64,000 nucleotides of DNA from Candidatus Fluviicola riflensis (GCA_002243285.1 CP022585.1:1910641-1974640), one strand, 5' to 3'. Shown: positions 26,722 through 35,890, numbered from the stretch's first letter. Notes: generated from the sequence alone by a model not told the origin. Numbers and translations: made by a program.

Positions 26722-27180
26722 TTATCTGAAAAATGGACGATGAGCAAATGGGGAAAATGGCCATGGAATTGCGATTAATAGGATAATCAATGCGATTCCG
26801 AACCACCAAAGCATGGTTTTGAATTTTTCCAAATCAGTTTGTCTGCGCTTGGCCAATGCCGATCCGATGGTGATCATCACAATTACGCAAATCATTAATA
26901 GCATGTGAATCAGTCCGAAAAAAGCAATTTCGATGTGTTGAATAGCTTCTGAGAAGTTGTCCCAGAAATAACTAATCATTGGACTTTTGACATACAGGAT
27001 GATTCCAATGATAAGTTGAATGTGAAAGAGGGTAGCGGTCCAGTGCCGGAAAAAATTATCGGTTTTGGAAAACGGGCTTTTGGTCTTGATTCCGCGCCAG
27101 GAACGGTAGATCGCATAAAGTAAAAAGGCCAGTATGAGCCATCGTAGCCAGGAATGATAGAGTGTAAGTGTTTGAAACAT
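26722..27180 (-). CDS. four-helix membrane protein of unknown function
   Basis: 152 residues from the ATG at 27180, giving MFQTLTLYHSWLRWLILAF as the first membrane helix; an in-frame TTG at 27201 falls at the predicted transcription start and was rejected. Four hydrophobic segments are visible (near residues 8-28, 50-70, 88-112 and 128-145) with several histidines (HSW, HWTATLFHIQ, HIEIAF, HMLLM) that could bind haem or metal. No family is certain. It is the first gene of the TetR-linked operon. Confidence 0.78.
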   Translation of the reverse strand: MFQTLTLYHSWLRWLILAFLLYAIYRSWRGIKTKSPFSKTDNFFRHWTATLFHIQLIIGIILYVKSPMISYFWDNFSEAIQHIEIAFFGLIHMLLMICVIVMITIGSALAKRRQTDLEKFKTMLWWFGIALIILLIAIPWPFSPFAHRPFFR

Positions 27181-27207
27181 CGCGTTTGATTTACGATGCA
27201 AATATAT

Positions 27208-27233
27208 AAAAACATACTAATTAGTATGTTTTT
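27208..27233. promoter_or_regulatory. 26-bp perfect palindromic operator in the promoter of the membrane-protein operon
   Basis: The half-site AAAAACATACTAA is followed directly by its inverse TTAGTATGTTTTT. On the minus strand the -7-like box TATATTTG begins right after it, about 20 bases before the ATG at 27180, so the palindrome fills the spacer and would block RNA polymerase. A TetR-family gene lies just upstream (27460-28050), making it the likely ligand-responsive repressor. Confidence 0.8.
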
Positions 27234-27317
27234 GAAGTGAACATTATTTCGAGACCATCAATAACTAGGATATACTGTCAATTACCCTCTTTTTAGGGAA
27301 ATAATAAGCTATAATTT

Positions 27318-27423
27318 TAGCCACAGATGGCGCAGATGAACACAGATAAATCTATGTTGCTATCTATCACTATACGCTGGCGTATAGTTCAAAATCTGTG
27401 AAAATCTGAGCCATCTGTGGCAA
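27318..27423. repeat. inverted-repeat element, family B (CCACAGAT) copy
   Basis: Left end TAGCCACAGATGGCGCAGAT plus GAACACAGAT and right end ATCTGTGAAAATCTGAGCCA plus TCTGTGGC are inverses with about four mismatches in 31. The centre contains the perfect hairpin CTATACGC/GCGTATAG (27370-27387). It lies between the tetR gene and the operator of the operon it probably regulates. Confidence 0.75.
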
Positions 27424-27459
27424 AGATAAAAAGGAGAGAAATGGATTAGAGTTTGGTAA

Positions 27460-28050
27460 TTATTTTAATCCATCCAGGTAACGCTTAAGTTCTTCCAAAT
27501 AAGGATAATAGCTGTCTTTTTTATTGTCAAGCTTCCCGAAATTCCGGATTCCCCAATAACCCGACATGATGAAATAAGCAACTTGTTGGCTGTTAACATT
27601 TGGGTTTACCGTTCCGCTTGTTTTCCCATTCTCAAGAACTTCTTCAATGGTTGCTTTCCATTGATTGATGATAGAGGAAAGTGCTTCTGAAAAGGCATGA
27701 TTCCATGGAGTCATTTCCTGCGTCAGATTTCCCGCAGGACAACCGTGTTCGACCGTCAAAAAAGGATTTTCCAGCAACAAGTGCCTGGTCATGGTATAAA
27801 TATCGTTGAGCGGATCGGTTGATCCCGACAATGGTGTAATGAACGATTCCTGCATGGTCGGACGTACAATTTCCTCAATGATCGCCAATCCCATTTCGTC
27901 TTTCGTTTTGAAATGGTAATAAAAAGCGCCTTTGGTTACCTTGGTGGTGGCAATGATTTCGTCGATACTTGTGGTTTGATAGCCTTTTGTGTAAATTAAT
28001 TCGAATGCTTTTTGCAGGATAGTCATTCGGGTTGTCATTGCTTTGCTCAT
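27460..28050 (-). CDS. TetR-family transcriptional regulator
   Basis: 196 residues from the ATG at 28050; the frame is open to 28158 but that extension is not like the family. An N-terminal TetR HTH is clear: ILQKAFELIYTKGYQTTSID and TKVTKGAFYYHFKTKDEM. The C-terminal ligand domain has a cysteine in VEHGCPAGNLTQEM, a motif of the TetR_C_6/YcdC-like subgroup that may sense electrophiles or oxidants. The gene is on the same strand as and directly upstream of the 26-bp palindrome and three-gene operon, the likely target. Confidence 0.92.
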   Translation of the reverse strand: MSKAMTTRMTILQKAFELIYTKGYQTTSIDEIIATTKVTKGAFYYHFKTKDEMGLAIIEEIVRPTMQESFITPLSGSTDPLNDIYTMTRHLLLENPFLTVEHGCPAGNLTQEMTPWNHAFSEALSSIINQWKATIEEVLENGKTSGTVNPNVNSQQVAYFIMSGYWGIRNFGKLDNKKDSYYPYLEELKRYLDGLK

Positions 28051-28163
28051 AAAAATCCAACTCTTGTTGATCGGTAAAGTAATGGATTCTTGGTTAATCC
28101 TGCAAATAGTGTTTTGCAGGTAATTTGGTCGGAAACGAGGGAGTGTAGCACCATGCATTTTAC

Positions 28164-28171
28164 TATATTTG
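28164..28171 (+). promoter_or_regulatory. -7 promoter box for fabG
   Basis: TATATTTG ends 19 bases before the fabG ATG and fits the TAnnTTTG element. The upstream -33 region shows no clear TTTG, so only the -7 box is claimed. Confidence 0.5.
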
Positions 28172-28190
28172 AACCCAAATAAAAAACAGC

Positions 28191-28937
28191 ATGGGATTAT
28201 TGGACAATAAAGTGGTGTTGATTACCGGAGCTTCGCGCGGAATTGGGAAATCAATTGCCGAGGAATGTGTGAAACAAGGTGCAACAGTTGCGTTTACCTA
28301 CCTTTCTTCTGAGGAAAAAGCAAAAGCGTTGGAGGCAGAATTGTCGGCTAACGGTGGTGTCGCCAAAGGATTTAAATCGGATGCCGGAGATTTTGAGCAG
28401 GCTCAGAAACTGGTGGATGATGTAGTTGCCGCTTTTGGCACCATCGATGTGTTGGTAAACAACGCTGGAATCACGCGTGATACATTGCTGATGCGAATGA
28501 CCGAACAACAGTGGGATGAAGTAATCAATACCAACCTGAAATCGGCATTCAACCTGACGAAAGCAGTACAACGCCCAATGTTGAAAGCACGTTCCGGATC
28601 CATTATCAACATGTCTTCAGTAGTTGGAGTGAGCGGAAATGCCGGTCAGTCGAACTATGCAGCTTCAAAAGCGGGATTGATCGGTTTTACGAAATCGGTT
28701 GCCCAGGAATTGGGTTCACGTAATATCCGTTGCAACGCAATCGCTCCGGGTTTTATCGAAACGGAAATGACAGGCGCTTTAGACCAAAAAGTAGTAGAAG
28801 AATGGCGCAATTCGATTCCATTGAAACGTGGTGGTTCACCAAAAGACGTGGCTAATGCTACGGTCTTCCTTGCTTCGGATATGTCGGCTTATGTTACAGG
28901 ACAAACCCTGCATGTGTGTGGAGGAATGTTGATGTAA
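28191..28937 (+). CDS. fabG: 3-oxoacyl-[acyl-carrier-protein] reductase
   Basis: A short-chain dehydrogenase of 248 residues that reduces beta-ketoacyl-ACP with NADPH in fatty acid elongation. The cofactor loop GASRGIGK is at residues 14-21, NNAG near 89-92, the catalytic serine in MSSVVGVSGNAGQ, and YAASKAG holds the Tyr/Lys pair. The ending DMSAYVTGQTLHVCGGMLM is typical of FabG. It is a single gene between divergent tetR and a hairpin terminator, so fabG is the best guess among SDR reductases, not proven. Confidence 0.9.
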   Translation: MGLLDNKVVLITGASRGIGKSIAEECVKQGATVAFTYLSSEEKAKALEAELSANGGVAKGFKSDAGDFEQAQKLVDDVVAAFGTIDVLVNNAGITRDTLLMRMTEQQWDEVINTNLKSAFNLTKAVQRPMLKARSGSIINMSSVVGVSGNAGQSNYAASKAGLIGFTKSVAQELGSRNIRCNAIAPGFIETEMTGALDQKVVEEWRNSIPLKRGGSPKDVANATVFLASDMSAYVTGQTLHVCGGMLM

Positions 28938-28960
28938 TTAATTGAAAAATAGAATATTGA

Positions 28961-28989
28961 AAGCGTATCGGAGACGGTACGCTTTTTTT
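28961..28989 (+). terminator. rho-independent terminator after fabG
   Basis: AAGCGTA (28961-28967) pairs with TACGCTT (28978-28984), followed by a T run. Confidence 0.85.
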
Positions 28990-29019
28990 GTTGGTTGTTA
29001 ATCGGTGATTATAATGGAA

Positions 29020-29200
29020 TGTCCCGTAGGGACATAATATGGTAACACGACCAATCACATCAATCTTATCACCCCGTAGGGGTGAGACAAATTGCATGGT
29101 GTATATCTTGAATCTTGAAAAATGTCTTACTCCGCCTCAGGCGGATAACTTTGAAAATAAAACGGATATTGCTAAGATATTTCATCCCTACGAGATGATT
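29020..29200. repeat. interspersed repeat, family D (CCCGTAGGGAC) copy 1, decayed
   Basis: Starts with TGTCCCGTAGGGACATAATA plus TGGTAAC, contains ATCACCCCGTAGGGGTGAGA about 40 bases later, and a weak inverse of the start (TTCATCCCTACGAGATGA) near its end. The 63.3 kb copy has the same order with much better ends. Confidence 0.6.
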
Positions 29201-29212
29201 TATTCACCTCAA

Positions 29213-32200
29213 TCACTTCTTACTCTTACCCAAAATCGGCCATTTGATCCGCTCACCGAAATCAAGTAATTTTTTAAGTAAATCGTAGTAAAGCGCAATG
29301 ATCAGTGCAATGGTCATGAGCCACAAAACTATCACGTTTGCCCAGAATGTATCGATCCCGATTCCCAGGAAGTACTTTTTATGGGAATAAAACGGTGCAT
29401 CGAGAAAACGCATGCCAATCGGATCGATGTATAACGGATCGTCTTTTTGGATCAACTCATCTTCGGTAACCAGTATTTTCTGCACTTCGGTTCTGTTGGT
29501 TACCAAATCCTGTAAACTTTCGTTCATGAATTGATTCTGACTCGCCTGGAATTTTTTGTCACCCAGTTTGGCAATGTACGTATCCAAACTATCCGAGTAG
29601 TCGTTGTAGGATTTGTTGTACTGCTTTTTCATCATGTCCAGGAAAGACCCGATGTTTACTTGTGCGGAACCACCGCCCGGAACACCTTTGTGCAATTTTT
29701 CCAGTGATTCGATACAATCCTTGCATTCCAGGTTCGACCAACGCTCGGTTTCCTTGTTGATTTCATTGGTCAGAATGCGTTTGGCCTGTTCAAAATCAGC
29801 AAAACTCGTTTTTTTATTGGCAAGCAGGTTGAGCTGGTTTTTCATTTCCGGCAACCAATAATCACGCTTCCAGCCACTGGCACTTTTTAACTGATTCCAT
29901 TCAAATAATTGCTCTTCGTGGTAGTTGTCTTTTGCCGAAGTTACGGCCAAAGCTTCATAAGCCCAGCGTGAAGCCATTGCGTTTCCGATCCACGGAACTT
30001 CGTTCGTACGCGAGAAAATAGGGTGGAGCTTGTCGAATTTCACAATTACACCACTAAACAACAATTGTGGAATGATCAATAACGGAACTGTGATGTAAAT
30101 CACTTTTGCCGAATTGAATGCGGATGAAATATTCAGTCCCAGTGCGTTCGCCATACAGGAAGTAGAGAACAACACCAACCAGTATTGCCACCACAATCCC
30201 TGGATTTCAAGAATCAGGTTCCCGAACAAGACAAAGAAAAGTGTCTGAATTCCGGAAATAATGAACATGATTGATACTTTCGACCACAAATAGCTGGCGC
30301 GCGATAAATTCAGGAAACTTTCGCGCTTTAGAATTTTTTTGTCCTTGATAATTTCTTCTGCCGCAACGGTCAAGCCCAAAAACAAAGCAACAACAACCGA
30401 TATAAAGAGGTATTGCGGAATATTTTCGTTTTGATAGAATACATATTTGGAATTGCCTCCGGCACGGTAGTTAAAGAATTTCACGAAAAATGCGAGAATC
30501 AATGCCAAAACCGGAGCCTCGAGCATATTGATCAGCATGTATTGTTTGTTGGCCAGTTTGCTCAATACATCACGTAGGAAAAACACTCTGAATTGCGACC
30601 ATTTATTGGCAATTTTAGAACTTCCTTTTACAGGATCGAGCTGTTCGTTGTTTTCGGTAATGGTCGTGTTTTCCAAAAACCGCTGATTCCATTCTCTCGG
30701 TGAAACTTTTCGGTATTTGGTCTGATTTCCGTATTCGTCGACTACTTTCGATTCAATGATATTAAAGATCTGCTCGGGGTTCACGTTACCGCAAATCGGA
30801 CATTCGCGCTCGTTGGCATTGGCATGGTGAACGTGCGTTTTGAAATAAACCACCGCATCGATCGGGTTTCCGTCGAAAATCGGATAACCGCCCTGATCGA
30901 GAATCAGCAATTTATCAAACATCTTGAAGATATCCGACGACGGCTGATGGATCACCACAAAAATCAGTTTCCCTTTCAGGGCCAACTCTTTGAGCATGTC
31001 CATGATGTTTTCCGAATCACGCGATGACAAGCCGGAAGTTGGTTCATCCACATACAATACAGCCGGTTCGCGGATCAACTCCAGGGCAATGTTCAACCGC
31101 TTACGCTGTCCTCCGGAAATGGTTTTTTCCAGCGGACTCCCAACTTTCAGGTTACGAACTTCGTTGAGTCCGATATTCGAAAGCAGGTCGATTACTTTCT
31201 TTTTGATCTGTTTTTCAGACAAATCATTGAAGCAAAGTTTGGCGTTGAAATACAGATTTTGAAAAACGGATAATTCCTCAATGAGCAAATCATCCTGACT
31301 CACAAAACCAATTACACCTTCCAGGCGGTCCTTTTCACGGTGAAGATCAACACCGTTAATGGTTACAGCTCCAAAAGTAGGAGTGTAATTGCCATTCAAT
31401 ACATTTAAGAAAGTCGATTTCCCGGCACCGGAACCACCCATGACGCCAATCAGTTTCCCGGATTGCTCGGCAAAATTGATTTCATGTAGCCCGACTTTTC
31501 CACCTTTAAAATGAAACTGCAGGTGATCGACCTTGAAGGATATTTTTTCACGTGTTCCATCACTCAGGAAACGCGAGATGACATCGCTGTAATAAATAGG
31601 CGCACTTTTCGTAGTACGAATGGTGGAGCCCTGGTTGAGAATATGGTTCCGTTCGTTGGAAACAACCTGACCATTCAGGGCAAGTTCATCCGACCCGAAA
31701 TGACGGAAGAATACAATATTGATACTTTCCATCCGAATGATCCGAATGGCGCCTTCCAAACCTTCCAACGGCAAAAATTGTGCTTTTTCAAGCGTGATTT
31801 CCTTTGCGGAAACGTACAGGAACGGTTCTTCGTCAAGAATAGTTGTAATTGGAACTTCAATGAACTGCTTTAGCTGCAGGTATTCTTTTTCAGAAATGTT
31901 AAATGATTCGGCAACAGTGTGAACAAATTCCTGTTCCTGCTCCTGAACCTGGTCATTTGCGTGGATGAATTCGAAAATCCTGATCAGCACGATCATTTTC
32001 TGACGCTGTGTCAGCTCTTCATTGATCTGCGAACAAATGCGTAATACTTTTACCGAATTAACGGATGTACGCTTACGCTCGCCGTCTTTTTTAGCGGAAC
32101 CGTTGTGGTGAACTAGCAGGAACTCGTCAAATTGCTGAATGTACTTTTGGATGAGTTCATTGTTGAGTTCCGAACGCAAAAATCCTTCAATGATTCGTCG

Positions 32201-32305
32201 CCCATTTGAACTCTCAATGGCTTCTTTGGTAGTGTCAGTAACTTCATCAACTTTCGCAATAATGGCAAAAAGCTGCATCAATGCACGAAGTATACGTTCA
32301 CTCAT
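29213..32305 (-). CDS. ABCG-like transporter with N-terminal TerB-like region
   Basis: A 1030-residue half-transporter. Residues about 1-150 are helical and acidic and look TerB-like (LFAIIAKVDEVTD, and QRQKMIVLIRIFEFIHAND). A short beta-rich, FHA-like segment follows (about 165-240). The ATPase domain has Walker A GGSGAGKST, the signature SGGQRKRLNIALEL and Walker B ILYVDEPTSGL-type AVLYVDEPTSGLSSRD. The C-terminal 450 residues hold an ABC2-type membrane domain with six or more helices and a large loop containing CKDC and a zinc-ribbon-like CPICG lies before it. The order ATPase then membrane domain is that of ABCG proteins. Substrate unknown. Confidence 0.9.
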   Translation of the reverse strand: MSERILRALMQLFAIIAKVDEVTDTTKEAIESSNGRRIIEGFLRSELNNELIQKYIQQFDEFLLVHHNGSAKKDGERKRTSVNSVKVLRICSQINEELTQRQKMIVLIRIFEFIHANDQVQEQEQEFVHTVAESFNISEKEYLQLKQFIEVPITTILDEEPFLYVSAKEITLEKAQFLPLEGLEGAIRIIRMESINIVFFRHFGSDELALNGQVVSNERNHILNQGSTIRTTKSAPIYYSDVISRFLSDGTREKISFKVDHLQFHFKGGKVGLHEINFAEQSGKLIGVMGGSGAGKSTFLNVLNGNYTPTFGAVTINGVDLHREKDRLEGVIGFVSQDDLLIEELSVFQNLYFNAKLCFNDLSEKQIKKKVIDLLSNIGLNEVRNLKVGSPLEKTISGGQRKRLNIALELIREPAVLYVDEPTSGLSSRDSENIMDMLKELALKGKLIFVVIHQPSSDIFKMFDKLLILDQGGYPIFDGNPIDAVVYFKTHVHHANANERECPICGNVNPEQIFNIIESKVVDEYGNQTKYRKVSPREWNQRFLENTTITENNEQLDPVKGSSKIANKWSQFRVFFLRDVLSKLANKQYMLINMLEAPVLALILAFFVKFFNYRAGGNSKYVFYQNENIPQYLFISVVVALFLGLTVAAEEIIKDKKILKRESFLNLSRASYLWSKVSIMFIISGIQTLFFVLFGNLILEIQGLWWQYWLVLFSTSCMANALGLNISSAFNSAKVIYITVPLLIIPQLLFSGVIVKFDKLHPIFSRTNEVPWIGNAMASRWAYEALAVTSAKDNYHEEQLFEWNQLKSASGWKRDYWLPEMKNQLNLLANKKTSFADFEQAKRILTNEINKETERWSNLECKDCIESLEKLHKGVPGGGSAQVNIGSFLDMMKKQYNKSYNDYSDSLDTYIAKLGDKKFQASQNQFMNESLQDLVTNRTEVQKILVTEDELIQKDDPLYIDPIGMRFLDAPFYSHKKYFLGIGIDTFWANVIVLWLMTIALIIALYYDLLKKLLDFGERIKWPILGKSKK

Positions 32306-32338
32306 AAATAGTCTCTTTTAGTGGGGTGATACTAAAGA

Positions 32339-32761
32339 TTAACGTTTAAAACCAATCATCATAACTGCACAACCGGTCACTTTCTTGTCCATATCCAATT
32401 CTGTTGAAATAACAACCGGAATGGTTTTTGGTACTTTAAAATCCCAATAATTACTGTTTTTGTAATTTTTATTGGTAAACAACAGGTTGCCTTGCGTATC
32501 GGTTACCGTGAAAATAACATATGTATCATCTTCACCTGCGGTAGCTGCAATGCGGTAAGTTGATCCACCGAAAAAAGTGGTCTTGAATTCAGCTTTTTCG
32601 CGATCAAGGAAAGCAGTATATACTTGTCCGTCTGATACAAAATTGTTGTTTTTCCCTTTTAAGTGAACTTCACACGCCTTTACAAGTGATTCACAATCCT
32701 GCGCGTAAGACATCGTTGCGGACGCCAATAACAATGCGGTGATAACTGCTAACTTTTTCAT
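32339..32761 (-). CDS. secreted protein of unknown function
   Basis: 140 residues with a signal peptide (MKKLAVITALLLASATMSYA). The mature part is beta-rich (YRIAATAGEDDTYVIFTVTD, then FKVPKTIPVVISTELD). Two cysteines near the N-terminus of the mature protein (DCESLVKAC). No family recognised. It lies 9 bases downstream of the lipoprotein gene at 32771-33655 and upstream of the ABC transporter, so the three may form an operon; this suggests an envelope role but nothing more precise. Confidence 0.8.
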   Translation of the reverse strand: MKKLAVITALLLASATMSYAQDCESLVKACEVHLKGKNNNFVSDGQVYTAFLDREKAEFKTTFFGGSTYRIAATAGEDDTYVIFTVTDTQGNLLFTNKNYKNSNYWDFKVPKTIPVVISTELDMDKKVTGCAVMMIGFKR

Positions 32762-32770
32762 AATACGTGT

Positions 32771-33655
32771 TTAAGCTGTGATTTTTTGACGGATAGAAGT
32801 GATTTTCCCATAGATTGATTTCAATAGGACCTGATCCATTTTTACGGTTGTTTTGTGACGTAGTGTCGTCAATTTTTTACTTGGCTCCGTTTTCGGCTGC
32901 ACAAACTCGTAGTCAATAACGATCTTATCGAAATCAACTTTCAGGTCTGTCATTTGAGCGATTAACTCATCGTTACTTCCTTTTTTATTGTATTTCTCTA
33001 AAATCTCAATAATTGTCGCCAATGTTTCACGCTGCTCGCCGATTCGTTCGGTAATTTTTGTGTTTTTCCCATCTACATTGATTGCGCATGCCAAATACAA
33101 TGATTCGATCCATCCGCCAACAAGAATAAGTGCTGAAACAGATTTACGGTCGTTCGATTTCAGGAAGTTGTCTGATTTTTTAAACGCATCCGATACAATC
33201 ACCATCATTGAATCCTGATTGGTGCTGTTTTTTTCAAAGCGGGACATGAATTCTTTATCAAAAGCGCCTTCCAAACCTAATTTGGAAGTCAATTTCTCAA
33301 TCGTAGCAAGGTATTTCAGCGAAAGGCTGTTTTGTTTGTAGATCGCTAAATATCCCAAATCAGTTCCATAGATTCCCAGGTTCAGCGCACGTTTCATTTC
33401 AGTACTGTAGTTTTCTACATTATCAACACTATTTAAATAAGATTCGTTGAAAGGTGCATTCGCTTCCTGCAGCAATAGCGCTGTTTGCATAGGTGAGGGA
33501 ATACTGAAGATTTTACCGTCGAAATTGGTGTTCAATGAACTATTCGGGTCCAATACTTCTTTTGCTACTTCAGGCTTTTCGTCATTTGAGCCACAAGCGG
33601 TAATAATTCCTGCCAGTGCAAAACTTGCAAAAATGACTGAGAATGTTGAATTCAT
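32771..33655 (-). CDS. lipoprotein of unknown function
   Basis: 294 residues. The N-terminus ends in a lipobox-like ITACGS, so it is probably lipid-anchored in the periplasm or outer membrane. The rest is helical and lysine/aspartate-rich, for example LNLGIYGTDLGYLAIYKQNS and LASLILVGGWIESLYLA-type ALILVGGWIESLYLACAI. No catalytic motif seen. It is the promoter-proximal gene of a possible three-gene unit with the secreted protein at 32339 and the ABC transporter. Divergent from hemB. Confidence 0.8.
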   Translation of the reverse strand: MNSTFSVIFASFALAGIITACGSNDEKPEVAKEVLDPNSSLNTNFDGKIFSIPSPMQTALLLQEANAPFNESYLNSVDNVENYSTEMKRALNLGIYGTDLGYLAIYKQNSLSLKYLATIEKLTSKLGLEGAFDKEFMSRFEKNSTNQDSMMVIVSDAFKKSDNFLKSNDRKSVSALILVGGWIESLYLACAINVDGKNTKITERIGEQRETLATIIEILEKYNKKGSNDELIAQMTDLKVDFDKIVIDYEFVQPKTEPSKKLTTLRHKTTVKMDQVLLKSIYGKITSIRQKITA

Positions 33656-33831
33656 AGAGTAGATGTTACAATTATTTATTGTGTTCTAATTCGCGACTAA
33701 AATATACAAAAATCGATACTCGCAAGGCTCTTTGTTAATAAAAGTGAATAACTAATGAGTATTTAACGGGAGCCAGTGATTGGAATTCAGTCCTGTGATT
33801 TCTTACTACATTTGCGGAAAGCAAAAAAGCC

Positions 33832-34803
33832 ATGAATATCCGTCCGAGAAGAAATCGTAAGAATGCAGCAATTCGTTCCATGATCGAAGAAACCAAATTG
33901 GGTGCTGAACATTTGATTTATCCCGTTTTTCTGCAAGACGGAAAAGGTATTAAGCACGAAATCAGCTCATTGCCAAATAATTTCAGATGGAGCCTGGATC
34001 AATTGTTGCCGGCGTTCGAAGGTTGGATGGAATCGGGGATTCGTACGTTTGATTTATTCCCGGCAGTTGATGAGCATTTGAAAGATGCAATTGGTTCGTA
34101 TAGTTACGCGGATGAAAATTTCTACCTGCACGTTATTCGTACCCTAAAAGAACGTTTCCCGGAAGCGGTTTTAATGTCGGATGTAGCGCTCGATCCGTAT
34201 TCTTCTGATGGTCACGACGGTTTGGTTGAAAATGGAAAAATCGTCAACGATAAAACTTTGCCAATTTTAGGTAGAATGGCGGTAGCGCAGGCGCAGGCCG
34301 GAATTGATATTGTAGGTCCGTCGGATATGATGGATGGCAGAGTGGGTGTGATCCGCGATGATCTGGATGAAGCCGGATTTATTGACGTTTCCATCATGTC
34401 GTATACCGCCAAATATGCCAGTGCGTTTTACGGACCTTTCCGTGAGGCCTTGAATTCGGCCCCGAAATCGGGTGATAAGAAAACTTACCAGATGAATCCT
34501 GCCAACAAGCGCGAAGCATTGATCGAAGCGGAACTAGACGTGGCGGAAGGCGCTGATTTTCTGATGGTAAAGCCTGCTTTATGTTACCTGGATGTGATTC
34601 ACCTACTGAAAGAAAACTTCGCACAACCGATCACAGCTTACAACGTGAGTGGCGAATGTGCGATGGTGTACGCTGCTTCCAGAAACGGCTGGCTCGATTA
34701 TGAGCGCACGATGATGGAAATGTTGCTGAGTATTCGCCGTGCCGGCGCAGATGGTATTTTGACGTATTTCGCTCCGGATGCGGCAAAACTCCTTAAAGGG
34801 TGA
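33832..34803 (+). CDS. hemB: delta-aminolevulinic acid dehydratase (porphobilinogen synthase)
   Basis: Condenses two aminolevulinate molecules to porphobilinogen in haem synthesis; 323 residues. RRNRKNAAIRSMIEET starts the protein; the two active-site lysines are in YTAKYASAFYGPFR and LMVKPALCYLDVI; AYNVSGECAMV follows. The metal loop reads DVALDPYSSDGHDG, without the three cysteines of zinc enzymes, so the protein belongs to the magnesium-type group. A -7-like box TACATTTG lies at 33807-33814. Followed by a large repeat region rather than a clear terminator. Confidence 0.95.
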   Translation: MNIRPRRNRKNAAIRSMIEETKLGAEHLIYPVFLQDGKGIKHEISSLPNNFRWSLDQLLPAFEGWMESGIRTFDLFPAVDEHLKDAIGSYSYADENFYLHVIRTLKERFPEAVLMSDVALDPYSSDGHDGLVENGKIVNDKTLPILGRMAVAQAQAGIDIVGPSDMMDGRVGVIRDDLDEAGFIDVSIMSYTAKYASAFYGPFREALNSAPKSGDKKTYQMNPANKREALIEAELDVAEGADFLMVKPALCYLDVIHLLKENFAQPITAYNVSGECAMVYAASRNGWLDYERTMMEMLLSIRRAGADGILTYFAPDAAKLLKG

Positions 34804-34814
34804 TTTCGGACTCT

Positions 34815-35175
34815 AAAACCACAAAGACACAACGCTTACGCCGATCGCGTGTCGCCAATAGCTTTAGCGATGGCACAAGCTTCAGCGAAGGAGCAACGCT
34901 TACGCCGATCGCGTGTCGCCAATAGCTTATGCTTACGCCATAGCTTCAGCATAGGCGCATAGCGATGGCACAAGCTTCAGCGAAGGAGCAAAGAAAAAGA
35001 TCAGTTTGATGTGTTACAAAGATCACAAAGGAGATCTAGTGGGATGTCTAAGTGATTTTTATGTACTTAAATTCTCCTCAAAACTACTCGTGTTTAATCA
35101 AGACATTTGGTAATATCCCTTTGTGTCCTTAACACGTCTATCCGTCAAAAAAAACTTTGTGCCTTTGTGTTTCAA
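34815..35175. repeat. interspersed inverted repeat, family C copy 2, with internal duplication
   Basis: The left end ACCACAAAGACACAACGC (about 34817) and right end CTTTGTGCCTTTGTGTTT (about 35156-35173) are imperfect inverses. Inside, CAACGCTTACGCCGATCGCG and the following 15 bases occur at 34830-34864 and again at 34894-34928, and AGCGATGGCACAAGCTTCAG plus CGAAGGAGCAA at 34866-34896 and 34961-34991. A further TCCCTTTGTGTCC lies near 35117. It fills most of the 440-base gap; no gene is seen. Confidence 0.65.
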
Positions 35176-35243
35176 ATCAGTGCGCGGTTCATTAAGTTTT
35201 TTCATCTTTGTTTAAAGTTGTAGAACCCTGAACCGAACAAACG

Positions 35244-35888
35244 ATGATTAATTTCAAAGAACTATTCAAGAACAACGAAGAGTGGGTCGCTCACAAACTT
35301 TCCATTGACATCAATTACTTTGAGAAATTGGCGCTAGGACAGAACCCTGAGTATTTATATATCGGTTGTGCTGATAGTCGTGTTACAGCCGAAGAGTTGA
35401 TGGGCGCTGAGCCCGGAGAGATTTTCGTTCACCGGAACATTGCCAACCTGGTGATTACAACCGATAATAATGTGAATGCGGTTGTTCAATACGCGGTAGA
35501 ATTCCTGAAAGTAAAACGCATCATTGTTTGCGGACATTATGAATGTGGTGGTGTGAAAGCTGCGTTGAATCCGAGTGATATGGGACAATTGAATTCCTGG
35601 TTGCAAACTTTACGCGACGTTTACCGCTTTCACCGCAGCGAACTGGATGGAATTGAGGATACTCAACAACGGTTCGACCGGTTGGTAGAGTTAAATGTAT
35701 TGGAACAATGCCTCAATGTGATTAAAATTGATCACGTACAGCGCTCGTGGTACAGCACAGGATATCCTTCTGTTCATGGTTGGGTGTTTGACGTCAGAAC
35801 CGGGAAACTGGTCGATTTGGGTTTGAATATGGACAAGGAATTCGCGGATATTCGCAGCATTTATGATTTGAAACCTTTAAACAAATAG
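35244..35888 (+). CDS. beta-class carbonic anhydrase
   Basis: Interconverts CO2 and bicarbonate; 214 residues, cytoplasmic. Zinc ligands are in CADSRVTAEE (Cys and the Asp-Arg dyad near residues 37-41) and CGHYECGG (His and Cys near 97-100). FVHRNIANLV is the conserved strand after the first motif. It resembles E. coli Can. The ATG at 35244 follows a TTTAAAG-rich leader. The OsmC gene starts only 2 bases after the stop, so the two are almost certainly cotranscribed. Confidence 0.94.
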   Translation: MINFKELFKNNEEWVAHKLSIDINYFEKLALGQNPEYLYIGCADSRVTAEELMGAEPGEIFVHRNIANLVITTDNNVNAVVQYAVEFLKVKRIIVCGHYECGGVKAALNPSDMGQLNSWLQTLRDVYRFHRSELDGIEDTQQRFDRLVELNVLEQCLNVIKIDHVQRSWYSTGYPSVHGWVFDVRTGKLVDLGLNMDKEFADIRSIYDLKPLNK

Positions 35889-35890
35889 AT

